NCBI GenBank assembly: GCA_020091685.1
Contig: CM034612.1
Location: 24,513,158 to 24,577,157 of the forward strand
Length of the DNA: 64,000 nt
Origin: Lutjanus erythropterus
Lineage: Eukaryota > Chordata > Actinopteri > Lutjaniformes > Lutjanidae
Reading direction: 5' to 3'
Under the pieces are notes generated by a model. It was given only the letters and a program-made list of their open reading frames with translations. It had not been told where the DNA came from and did not search any database. Positions 1 through 12,200 of the stretch are shown here, in pieces (position 1 is the first letter of the stretch; each line of letters begins with the position of its first letter). The translations under genes and the position numbers were made by a program.

Positions 1-939
1 CGCTCAGCTCGCTCCCCAGGGCTCCGTCAATGGATCTTCTTTGGGCCAATAGAAGGATTACAGTTTATACAAGGGGATGCTGGGTGTATCTGTGGTCAGC
101 GCCAACCTCAGCACGCTCCATTCTTCAATTTTTAACCAGGATCTTAAAAAAATCAACAGCCCGCTGAGTAACGCGAATCCTCCTTTCCGCTTTGATGTTC
201 GTCTGACATGCGAGGCGAGCGTCAGAGCCGATGAGCCCTCATTGATGTTTGAAGGGGTGTTTGGTCACTGCGGCAGCAAAGAAGATGGGATATGAGAGAT
301 GAAAATACTGACAGTCAGAGACAACATCCTCATTGTGTTTCCTGGCTGGGAAAGCAGAGACAGATTTACATGTTTGTAGTCAACAGATTTGTAAATTTAC
401 AGTTCAGCGCACGAGCAGGTGTGTAGTTGAGTGAATGTGGATTCTGACATTATGAGCTTTACACAGCAGATGTGCAAATTTGCATCCTGCAGCCTACTAC
501 TCCCCCTGCACATTGTAAATAGAGACTAACATAGACAGAACTAAGTCCACCAATGCAAATGTGCATAATTAGCAACTGATTATGACACAATGGGCCCCTG
601 CTGGCTCCTAACCTTTCTATACACGAGCAAGACTGAAAGATGAAAAAGTTTTACGTCTTTCCTTTCTTTCAGTGACAGTTTGCAGGTCAAAGCCCAGGGA
701 CTCCCTGATCCTCTTTGGCTCCTGGGTTGAAAAATGCTGCAAAATTCTCCTGTCAGTACCATTAACCAAGATGCTGGCTTAGAACTGAAGTTGGTCCCTG
801 GGTGCTGTATAGCACCTGCCCATTGCTCATAATAGTAGGATGTGTCAAATCCAGAGATTTGATTGTATGATCATGGTAAAGTTGATATTTTTTTACCCTT
901 ATAATAACACAAATTACATAAGACTAGCCTTGAAACATA

Positions 940-1290
940 ACTAGAGTTTGCACTATTAGTTGATTAACCAGTTAGTTGTCAACTAAATTAATCCTGAACT
1001 ACTTTGACAATTCATTAATTGAGTTTTTTTTTTTTTTTTACAGAATTTTTTTTTATTTTCAGCCTCTCATATGTGAATATTTTCTAGTTTCTTTACTCCT
1101 CTATGACAGCAAACTGAATATTCTTAGGCTGTGGATAAAATGAGACATTTGAAGGCATCACCTTGGGCTTTGGGAAACAGTGATCAACATTTTATGACAT
1201 TTGTATGGACCAAACAACGAATCAGTTAATCAAGAAAATGACTGACAGCTTCATCAATAGTGAAAATAATCCTTAGTTGCAGCCCTAAAT
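940..1290. mobile_element. Short inverted-repeat DNA element (teleost 'GGGCTGCAACTA' family)
   Basis: The right end reads TTAGTTGCAGCCCTA (1272-1286), the reverse complement of the TAGGGCTGCAACTAA terminus of a very common teleost non-autonomous element. The left end (TAGAGTTTGCACTATTAGTTG, about 942) is a decayed partner. The interior has the family's GATTAATC/GTTAATCAAG-type core. It has no coding capacity. Confidence 0.7.
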
Positions 1291-1529
1291 GTAACTTTAC
1301 TCAATAGTGTGTTATGTTGTTCCCTCAATATGTCTTTTTTTAGCTTTAAACATACATCATAAGTTCTGGAACATCATGTTAAATGTCTCCAGCTTCAGAG
1401 AATGAGACAAAGAGAGAGGACTGAGTGATGTTAGAGCTTTTAGACAGCAGAGATTACAGCTAAAAAGTTGTAAAAATAACTAAAGCAAGTGAATATCATG
1501 GATATGGAAGAAATCAAGCTGTGATGACA

Positions 1530-2070
1530 CCAGAGGGGGGAGTCATAAGTAAGTCTTTGCACTCAAGTTCCAAGTCAAGTCCTTAGTCCTAAACTTTGAA
1601 TTTCGGTCATAAACAAGTCATGATGTAACAGAGTTTCCCGCCTCATTGCTTTATAAAGTTACTTAGCTGTTAAGCTAACATTAGCTGAGCATTATCTTGC
1701 TAACTCTGTTAATATTAAGCTTACTGTTCAAATGCTGAACGAAGCTGAAAATTGTCGTGTCTCCATCTGTAATTTTTGACCCACATTTTTGCATACTGCA
1801 ATTCATTTTTTGTTGAACACCTCGTAGTTGCTGTACATGAGCAATATGACCTTTGGTATCATTTTTTCCAAGCGGAGCTCAGTAACTTGACGTTAGTTCT
1901 TCATGGTTTTCTTCTGCAACTTGTTTGGAAATTGTCCTACTACTACTGTACCTTTTAATCTTTGGCTGGAAGGGAGGTAAGATTTTTCAAGTCAAAAGAC
2001 TTGAGTCCAAATCTTTTTTAAAAAATGTCATCAAATTTGTGATTCAAGTCTGACTTGGTACCCACTGCTG
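1530..2070. repeat. Dispersed repeat, copy 1 (AAGTCCTnAGTC family)
   Basis: The left part has AAGTCAAGTCCTTAGTCCTAAACTTTG; the right part has TTTTGCATACTGCAAT and TTAATCTTTGGCTGG. The same phrases in the same order and strand recur at 38287-39590. This is a teleost interspersed repeat of unknown class; no coding region was seen. Confidence 0.65.
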
Positions 2071-3734
2071 CTTGGAAATTACTCTGGGAGCTGAAAAATG
2101 AACCCTCGAAACGCTATTATTTTCAGAAATATTGCTGAAAATGCTCAATAAGAGGCTGCATTTAGTTACAGAAGCCAGAGGAAGATGTCAAGACTTCGGC
2201 TCTCAATAATTAGTAGAATTATATGGTACTGTCAAATTATTGCAAAATTGCAGGCCCATAAAATAGAGCATTTCTGTTTCATTACCCATCTTGACGGTCT
2301 AAATGCAGGTTCAAAGTCCTCTCCACACTGCCAGAAATACATTTCTGGTGGTGAAATACTGAATCCCGGTGGAAAATGCTGCAATTAGGCTGTAAAAAAG
2401 TTTAGAACACAGATAAAACCCCAGCTCCCAGGGTCCTTGATGGAAATATGAAAATTGTGAAAATTATCTCTCAAAATAATCTAAGAATCCAAGGTGACAT
2501 CTTTTAAATGACTTATCCACCCGAAGATACGCCATTTAATTACATAAAACATAGAAAAGTAGCAAATCCTCACATTTGAGACTTATTTAAAAATCAAAAC
2601 TGTCAATTACATCCTTTCAAATGTCAAGTAAATGGTTCTGAACTCCTTAAAAACCTAAGGTTACTAATTGAAATAGGTACCAAGAGTGTATCAACAAGTT
2701 TGAAAAAGTATAATTTGTTTTTGACATTGTTGCATAATCTTACTTGAGATTTGAATGGCAAACATGCAAACATTAGAGGAGTTACTGAAGGTTGCTGTAT
2801 AGAAATGTATCCAATGAGAATGTGGATCATTTGTTATTCTCATCATGAGCTTTCCTGATGGCACTAACACATGTTCATCCATGAACATGAGGCAGATGAC
2901 GTGTGGAATAAACTGCCATTAAATCCTTGGCTTTCTCGTTAGCGCTTCATTTTCTTTCCTGCCGATCCCGCGCCGTCCTTCAGCGCTTTTCCATCCAGAG
3001 TAATTGGAGAGAGTGTGTTGGCGGGGGCGGAGTGTTGCGCTGGCTGCTCCCACTGAGCCGCTGCCAGCAGCTACTGCTCTGTATCGAGTTGTGTAAAGAG
3101 CTGAGATCCAGCCAAACAAACGCTGAACTGTGGCTTCGCCCTTGGCATATAGTCACTGCTCTCATTATTTATCCCTGTAGCTTTCTGCCTCCTTCGCACA
3201 GCAGTTGGTCGTTTAAAGCGATGGCTCCCAAAGTGGCGTCCTTGAGGAGAGGTCCAGGGGGACCACAGCAAAACAAAGACTAGTTAGATTTGACTCTCGC
3301 ATCAATAACAGGAATACAATCCTTCTGATCATCAGCTTTCTCTCTCCACCATTAATGAAAGATGACAAAAATGTGAAAGTTGGCAGGTTAATGAGGTGTT
3401 TCTTTTTGGCTTAATGATACTGAAATCCACTAAGAAGAAAGGGACACACAGTAAACAAAAGCCAAATAAAAACCAGTGTCCACACCTTTGTCAATATATT
3501 ACTTACACATGTCCCAAAAATCCACAACTCAACAGTTTAGCTTCTTTAAAATGAGACTTGTAAGTGTTAAAAGAAGACATATTTTTCATCTTACAGGAGA
3601 AAAGTTTAATTCGTAACAAATAAAATGCCCCCTTACTCAATTTAATACACTCAGTATATCTATCTATCTGCTATCTAACTGTTAGCAGACTTTAAATAAA
3701 TATTGCTAGTTATTAATATTGTTAACTTTAATGA

Positions 3735-3794
<60 letters not shown>
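3735..3794. repeat. (ATCT)15 microsatellite
   Basis: Uninterrupted tetranucleotide run, with shorter TATC runs just upstream (about 3657-3671). It sits in an A/T-rich area of imperfect duplicates containing GTTAGCTA. Confidence 0.98.
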
Positions 3795-3795
<1 letters not shown>

Positions 3796-4423
3796 CTGTT
3801 AGCTAGCTTTAATGAATTCCCCCAAGGGGATGAATGAAGTATATCTACTGTTAGCTAATTTTAAATAAATGTTGTGGTGTTATCTGCTGTTAGCTAACCT
3901 CAGACAAATAACATGAGGTAAATATTGAGATGAATATTGCTTGTATATCTTTTTTCTACTTGTGGTAGACTGGTGTCATTGTGATCGTGCTGATTGTCTT
4001 GTTCAGGCAGCCACTACAGACACTGATCTACTGTGTATGTATGGAACACATTCTCCAAGCAAACTTTGTGGGCATCTGTGGTGTGTCTGTGTACATGTAT
4101 AATCCAGGCCTTCCTGTTACACTACTCTGTAGCATGTCACAGATGAACATTTCAAAGGTTTTATGGCAAAAGTACAATATGTATTGTGGTTCATGGATGT
4201 TTCGCAAGAAATGGATACACAACTCCAGGTTGGTGAATGTCCTCCTAAAGTTGTTCACCCTGTGCAAACACCAAAAGAGTCAGTGTTCTTGAGCGTGAAA
4301 GTCAATGTTCCTGAGTGAGAAAGGTCTTGACAGATCCCTCTGAACTTGTTGCTCTGTTTTGATTTGGTTGGCTGGTTTGAAAGATCCTCAGTTCTTAGCG
4401 GTGTCTCTTCTGTGTTCTTTCAG

Positions 4424-4509
4424 TCATGCGAAGGAATCCCTTCGTGGTGGACGGCTGCTGTAGAAAAGGGTCCCGCAACGCCCTGCAGGAGCTCTACAAC
4501 CCCACCCAG
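4424..4509 (+). CDS. chst11: chst11 coding exon 2 (lumenal stem start)
   Basis: The 86-nt exon starts after a polypyrimidine tract and CAG. TC completes a valine codon begun in exon 1 (phase 1), and 28 whole codons follow ([16 protein letters not shown]... ending NPTQ). The donor is CAG|GTAGGA, phase 0. The ATG at 4426 is an internal methionine, because human CHST11 has valine-methionine-arginine-arginine here; it should not be taken as the start codon. The encoded segment is the lumenal stem just after the membrane anchor and includes the CCRKGSR cluster. Confidence 0.95.
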
Positions 4510-7500
4510 GTAGGAGGCAAACTGCTCTGTCTTTCTAAGTCTCTCTGTCTGTCTCTGTTAACCCTAATCTGTTTCTATTCTCCTCCTCGCCCGGCTGTCA
4601 GAGGTCTGACCCAACAAGGCCCTCTGAGGCGCTGACCCTCGCTGGCTGTAGTTTAGCCTGTGTGCAAGCCTGTTTTTAGATTACAGCTGAATCTCTACTG
4701 ACCGTGATGTGTGTGAGTCAGTGCCTGAATGTCAACCTGGAAGTGACAGCAGTCTTCCACACTGACCGCTCCATGAAAACTCCAGGGGACAGCATTAGCA
4801 TAATGACCGCCCGTCTTCCGTCCGGTAGTCAGGGAACTTTACAGGCCCGAGGCGACGAAGCCATCTTCAGTCAGTCCAGGAATGAGAACAGACAACAAGG
4901 GGCAAAACAGGACGAGGATGAGGTTTTACTGAAGTCTTACCTCTCTCAAGGACACGGAGAAAAGAACAAGCTACTAAAATAAAGTGTTTAGCATCAGTGG
5001 GTATACAGTATTCCTCACTTGTCTCCATGAATAGCAGGACTGTTATTGCTCTGTCAGTGTCTGTTCCAGCCAATGAAGCCTCACTTCATTTAGTATTTCA
5101 CAATTTAGATATAAAAGCTTGACGAGATGGCAGCCATCTGAGAACATGACACCTGCTATAACTACATGATTGCCGGCATGAAATTAAAGCATATTACGGG
5201 TTGGAGTTTTAATGGCATTTCTGCTTTATTGGGCAGTTTACAGAGAGGAGAGACAGAGGGAGGATGGCAGAATGGAATGGAGATGGTGACAAAGGTCTTG
5301 GTGTGCTGAGTTAGCAAGACACCCAGTGTTAACAGTTACTATAAAACAGAGGTGGTGTACGTCCACATATTCTTTATTCAAGCAGAAGTGCAGATATTTG
5401 TGGAATAAAGGCTCTGGTAAAAGTAGAAGTACTCTTCTACTACTTTTCGTCTTGTTACATTGTTTAGTCTTGCTGCGTCTTTTACAATGTTTTTGTCATT
5501 ACTTCTTTTACGTCGTTTTCACCTTATTACTTCTTTCACGTCGTTTTCACCTTATTACTTCTTTTATGTCGTTTTCACCTTATTACTTCTTTTATGTCGT
5601 TTTCACCTTATTACTTCTTTTACGATGTTTTCACCTTATTACTTCTTTTACGTCGTTTTTGCCTTAATACTTCTTTGATGTCATTTTCATCTTGTTACGT
5701 CTTTTATGTAGTTTTGTCTTGTTATGTTGTTTTTGTCGTTAATTCTTTTACATCGTTTTTGTCTTGTCACATCTTTAACGTTAGTTTTGTCTTGTCATGT
5801 CTTTTATGTCACTTGCATCTTGTAATGTCTTTTACATTGCTTGCATCTCGTTGCTTCTTATACTTCATTTTTGTCATGTTACTTATTTTTGCCGTGGTAC
5901 CTTTTTATGTGTTTTTGTCTTGTCACATCTTTTACGTTCTATTTGTCTTATCACGTCTTTTACATTGTTTATGTCTTGTTATGTCTTTTACAATGTTTTT
6001 GTCTTGTTATATCTTTTACATTCTTTTTGTATTGTCACATTGTATTGTCATTTTTGTCTTGTTACGTCTTCATCTTGTTATGTCTGTCATATGTGATATG
6101 CACTGATGGATACACCAGGGAATGGTCTTTTCTGCGTGGTCTTGTCCTATCCATTGAGAATGAAATTGGTCTTGCTGTTGGGAAGGCTGCACACAATTAA
6201 TAATTCCCTTCAAGTGCATTAAAACTAAAGTAACAAGCTTGTTTTGAAAATGTAAGGAGCAGAAAATACAGATATATGTGTTAAAATGTAAGGAGTAAAA
6301 TTAAAAAGTTCCCCCAAATAATAAATAATAATAAAATAAATACTCAAAGATGCATTAAAAATCTACTTAAGCACAGTCACTAAGTACTTACATTTAGTTA
6401 CTTTGTATCCCTGCTATTAAAACTGCACAGGAAAGATTTTAAAGCAAAATACATCCATGTTAATAATTTCACAAGTCAAAATATGGGGTAAAAGTGTCCC
6501 ATCAACACTAAAGATTCAGTGTTTTTGACCGATACAAAAGAACTCTATTGATGCTTTCTCTCAATTAAGCCCATTAACTGCAAATCTTGTGTACTTGATG
6601 TTCATTATTGCCGACCACTTTCCAAAGCATATGATACATTTTAGGATGATTTCCAACCACGCAGGCAGTCATTAGTTTTAAAGGAAAAAAAATAAGCTCT
6701 TTGGCAGCCAAAACAGTTTCTATGTGGCTGCCAAAGAGTATTGCATTCATAAGCTTTATTGTAAGGAAATCAAATTTGGAAGACAAAGAGCAAATGTTGT
6801 AAAAAGGATAATGCTTAGTGAGTCATTGCTAACCTCAAAGCTCCCATGTATAGAATTTTCTTTGTCGTTACAGCTTTCTTTCAAGGTTTTCTGAGGGCAC
6901 AAGTTTTTGTTTTCTAGAAATATGGGACAATCCCAGTGGCAGCTGGTGCAATCTGTGTGTGGTTATAGCCAACTGATTCTCAGTGCAGGGAGGTGGAGGT
7001 ACAGTACTGGCACGCGTTGCTGTTGGCCACACTGATAGCTGCAGAAACACGTTTTCCCAGAACAAAAACAAATGATTAAATGATTTGCATGCAAAAACCA
7101 ACAGTAAACACACCCAACACATTCTGATCTCAGGTTATTAAACTGCTTTGTCATTGGTATCCCTAGTGTAGATACCTTTTAGAGTCTGAAATGTTTCTGC
7201 CAGAAAGCTTTTCTGACACATGCTTGTGAAATGGTCAGTTTGGTTAAGTTTAAGTTTAACAAATTCACAAGCCAATTCATTGTCTAATATGCATTCTGCA
7301 AACAAAGAAACCTGAAACCCCCAGTACAGAGTCAATACAGAGAGTAAGAATTAGCATTAGCTGTGTCAGCCACTGCCAGTTACAAGCTAACAAGCTGACA
7401 AACAACATAAACAAATAAAAGATGCTAAATACACTAATCATTCTGATACATCTACTAGTCACTGACTTTGGTGCACAACTCCTAATCTGCACCTGGCTGA

Positions 7501-9183
7501 GGCTCAAATATGTATGATAATGCTAACACTACCCATCTTGATACACACTGCTCTTTTACTGGTTAACCTAGCAAAAGCTGTGGTGGGGCGCAGGGCCTGG
7601 GTCCAGATCCAGAATTTAGCAGAACCCTTTGCAGAGGTAAAAGAACTTAAAGGAACTTTTTTATGTGGGAAACCAATATTAAACAAAATATGAATCACAG
7701 CAGAGTATTTTTACATACTTTTTACAGGCTTTAACCAAAGAAACTAAAAAAAGAAGGAAGGAACATTAGATAGAGCATTAGATTCTCTGCTTGGTGCCAG
7801 ATTTTGGTGGCAGCTGTATTGAAGCTTATGGGAGATGCTGGAGAAGCAAACAACCTTGTACTTGTTGGCCTTTTGGACCTATCTTTAGCCATGCTGCTAC
7901 ATCTCAGCACTTACTCTGATTAGTACAATGCTATTATGACCAACAGAACTATGTAAGGGATAACGTACAGTGAGCAGGTCATTAGTGTGAAATTAACCCT
8001 GACAGGGTGATAAAGGATCCTGACACGAAGCAGAGGGTTCTTGATTGATCTTGAATCATGGGTACATAGAAAAAAGATCAATAATTCGACACAAATCATT
8101 TTATTGCTATTGCTATGATAGAACTGCATCCACAGCAATGTCCTGCTCTTCATTAGCAACAGTCCGTTATAAAGAAATAATAGACCTTAGAATTTTATAA
8201 TTGACCAATAAGAAGTGAGCATTCAACAAAGCCATGTAATAAAATCTTAAACTACAAGCTTTCAAGTTAAGGAAATAAAACCTAAATTAAACTGTAAAGA
8301 ATGATGTTTTTTGGCAGAGCCCTACTAGTGTCCTTGAATGCATCATTGAAGAGAGTTTTCAAAACAGCCCTTGCTTGCGATGATAATTTAATTCTGACAA
8401 AAAATACGGCAACTTAATGTTCACTGTGATGGATTACCAATCTGCAGCAAGTGAACTGAAACCAATGGGTGCCTTGAAGGTTGGAAATCAATTCTACAAC
8501 CTAAAAAGGGTTGGCAAGGATCAAAAGTATACACAGTCTGTGCTTTATGGGCTAAACCATGCAAAACCATGTTTTTACCAAAATGGACAGTTTGGAACAC
8601 AGTGGAGGAAAGCCTGGAGATATATATGTATATATTCAGCAGAGGCTTTCTACAGGCATGTGTGCTGTGTTTGAGGACAGCCTGTGGTGCAGCAGCTGAA
8701 GAGAAGAGTGAGACAGGGGGGACACTGCTGGAGGTGATGCTATCACAGTGACGGATTGGATGGTTTCTGCTCCTCTTCTGTTCTCCCATCACTGTCCTCA
8801 CCATCTATCACTTCCTGTCCGCAGCCTCTTTCTTCTGGGACTAACCCCGGCCTGTCTCCTCACATCTCCGACTGCCTCGTCTGTCCTCTGCTGTCTCGAG
8901 CTCTCACATTCTCCCTATTCATGTCTTTTTTCTCTGTCGGCCATTTATCACCGTGCACCTCCTAAACCTATACGGGGGGCTTTAAGTGGTTTTCTGGACG
9001 GCTAAGAATAGTCCAGGTGCACGTGGACGCAGCGTAGGCTCATTTTCCGTGGCGGATTTTTCCACACGTTCTCACTCATGTGAAGTCCCATTGATATATT
9101 TCTGTGTGCACAGGCGGGTGTTACTGCAGCTAGAGTAAACTGTAGCAGGGTGCTTGGGGTCAGTGGTCAACACAGAGCTGTTG

Positions 9184-9264
<81 letters not shown>

Positions 9265-12200
9265 CCTGGAGCTCTGTCCTTGTCAGAAGCCGTATGAATT
9301 ATAGACCTTCAGAGTGAGGACATTTTTGCCATATTTTGGCGAGGACATTTTCACTCCTTCACTTTAGTTCTCTCACTGAGGTTAAAGACATACACAGAAT
9401 ATTTGGGACATGTCCTATTGGTTGTCACACTTGCAAAATGGCAAAAAAAATAAAGTAGACACACGAAATGTTAAAACCTTTTCCATTTCTGTTTCTTTCC
9501 ATTAACCATGAGGCAGGTCCTGAGACTTGGTGCCACTTCCCAAAGTCCTGGCATCACAGTGAGGTTGCCATGTTTGGTACCATCATGTCTATACAGAGAT
9601 GAAATACCTGAGATCACTTCCTGTATCTGACAACTTGCACTATAGCCAGACCAGATAGATAAGTTGTTGTTTTGTCAATAAAACTAATTTGACAAAAGAA
9701 AAAAGTTCTTGTCACTCGTTGAAGTGAAAGTGAACAATGGTCTAAAACTGAAAAGTTTTGAAAAGTGAATTATCTCAAATAAAGATTACAAGTCGTCAAA
9801 ACATTTTTTTAGTTTATTTCAAAACTTAAGAGTTTGAGTTGGCTCAAAACTCATAAATCTATTACAGTTGGTTGCTGTGAGATTTTGACTTGTCTCAGCT
9901 ATTTATTTGTGCCAAATTTAGAAAAATCACTCATGGATTGAAAATGGCTTAACACACTATCTCCTCTTTTAAATCATCTTGAACCTTGCAAGGCCAGTGC
10001 TGACAAATACATAAATGTGGGGGCGTGGCCATCACATGCCAAGGCAAACGTCTTTGCTATTGGTTGCGGCTGTGACTCCACCCACTCAAAGTTCTGAACC
10101 TAAGTTGAACTTAACATGAATACCGGACACAAACTTGTGGTCACGCCCCTTAATGCACATACCCGTGACCTTACCATAAGAATACCAGCTGAGTAGCTTT
10201 CACCTCAGCTCAATCAGCAGCTCCTGCCTCACACACCCCCCCAACTCTCACCCACACCCCTCCTTAGCCCCTCCCTGCTACTGCTCTTAGCCCCTTTCCC
10301 ATTTTTTCTCCCAACATTATTCAAAATGATGCGGACCTCGGGGTGAAGTTACACTTTAAAGGTCAGCTTTTTACAGAAAATGTGAATCAGCACATACAAC
10401 AGACAAATAACCTAATTAGCATAAACAACCACAACTAGAATAAATTATTTTAATGTGTGGTTAATGTTGTGACATAATCAGTGTGGTTAGGTTCAGGCAC
10501 AAACAGCTCTTGGTTAAATTTAGGAAAAGATTGCGTTTGGGTTAAAATATACATGCTATGTTATATAAGTCATGTGATGCCCATAACTTAGGTAACTTAA
10601 AATCCATAGTTGTTTCTTTTAAAGGTTATTTTTTCTGGCTTTTTGCCTTTATTTTGACAGAACAGGAGAGGGGCAGGCAGGTAGAGAGAGAGGGTATGAC
10701 ATGCAGCAAGGGGCCACAGGCGGGAGGTGAAGCAGCAGCCACACAGGGACACACCCTATAGTTTGTTTGACGCATCCATCCACCACACCTTCTCCATACG
10801 TGGACTTTCTCACTCTTTATATTACATCACCAGACGCCAGTGGGTTTACATTAAGTTACTTGGAGGAATGGTTCATCTCATACTGACACTAAAGGCTACT
10901 CTGGGTGCCTCTGTGAGACACCAAGAGGTGTAATTTAAAAAAAAGTGCTTTTTAATGCAGGGGGTAAATGCACACACAACACATTGTAATCAAAATGTAT
11001 TCAAATTGGAGGCTCACATTGAAATTCAGGTGCCACTGTAAAGGTAACTCATACAGTTTGGCCACTTTCATTGGAATAAATCTACATAAAAAGTTGAGAG
11101 GTCACTTAATTCTGAAAACCTTTTCTTGGCAAAGGTAAAAAGCCAGGCTCTGTCTTCCAGCTCCACCTTCTTAATTTGCATTATGGTGGTTTATTTATGG
11201 GAATATTTTAGAGCTTTGTTTTTAATATGGCAGATTAAAAATCTGCTGATATTCATTTTTTTCACGGCTGTGTATTGTAAAACTCCTGTCTTCCTGCTTT
11301 CCTGTCTTTAAGTTTCTTCCTTTTTATAATGTTTTACATTAAAGTAATACATGTTCTGTGGTTCCATTACAAATTCAGACATCACACTGAATAAATATGG
11401 AGATACAGAGGGGAAAAATGTGGTGTCAAGTCTTCAGCTGGAGGATTAGCTTCCCACTTGCTGAGGCCTGAAGGTACTGTAGGCAGTGTGTCTTTGAGGC
11501 TTCCAAAAGCTCAGAGATCCTCGCCTGTGCTATTTTTTACCTGTGGTGTGTTTGCTCTGCATTACAGTGAACCTGAACTCTGCGTCCTTGGGGCTTACAC
11601 TGGTTTCATTAATCAGAATTAACATCTGAATGAGCTGATTTGCCAAATGCAGCAAGGCTCCTGAGGGAACGATTTGATGTGGCCACACACATGGTCAGAT
11701 ATCATCTAAGTACAGGGAAGGAAACTGTAATAATGTTTCCTCCTCATGGAAATGTTTTTTTTTTCCTACCAGTAATCACAGGCTGGCTCACGCAGGCATG
11801 TAGACACCATTATTACCGAGCCAGAGCCTGGCTCACAGCTAAATGCTGATTCAGAGATCAGAAGTGAGGCTGGTGAAGAGGATGTGCACCGTCCTGCGCT
11901 GGGTTAGAATCAGGGACGAATGACTCAAAGCTAACATGAGCACTAATGGAGTGTTCCTGTAATGGAAGTATGTGTTCATAGTCTCTGTGTGTTTTATCTG
12001 TGTTTTTGAGCAACAAAAATGTCCTCACAAGAATAGAAACATGAACAAACCCTCCAAAGTAAAAGCCTTTGGTGCGCTGTAATTTAAGGTTTGAGGGGAC
12101 AGTTTACTATAAAATCAAAAATACATATTTTCCTCTTATCTGTAGTGCTGTTTATCCATTTAGATTGCTTTGGTGTGAGCTGCAGAGTTTTAGAAATGTC

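Larger units (their letters stand above)
1..4423 (+). other. 3' part of chst11 intron 1 (inferred)
   Basis: No chst11 exon 1 was found before 4424, so this stretch is assigned to intron 1 from the phase-1 acceptor at 4423. It holds the inverted-repeat element at 940-1290, the dispersed repeat at 1530-2070 and the ATCT microsatellite. A more G+C-rich patch at about 2930-3280 has an open frame of 118 codons that resembles no protein I know and may be conserved non-coding DNA. Nothing else recognisable was seen. Confidence 0.8.

Noticed and set aside
2927-3283. 118-codon frame in a G+C-richer patch of intron 1
   Set aside because: Not recognised, overlapped by open frames on the other strand, and no splice or start context; more likely non-coding.
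4426-4635. ATG at 4426 as a possible chst11 start codon
   Set aside because: It is an internal methionine: the exon begins two bases earlier after a good acceptor with a phase-1 split valine, and the family has about 40 residues before it.
5326-6200. Several overlapping open frames up to 170 codons, Phe/Leu/Cys-rich
   Set aside because: Produced by 28-bp tandem units read in all three frames; no protein family resemblance.
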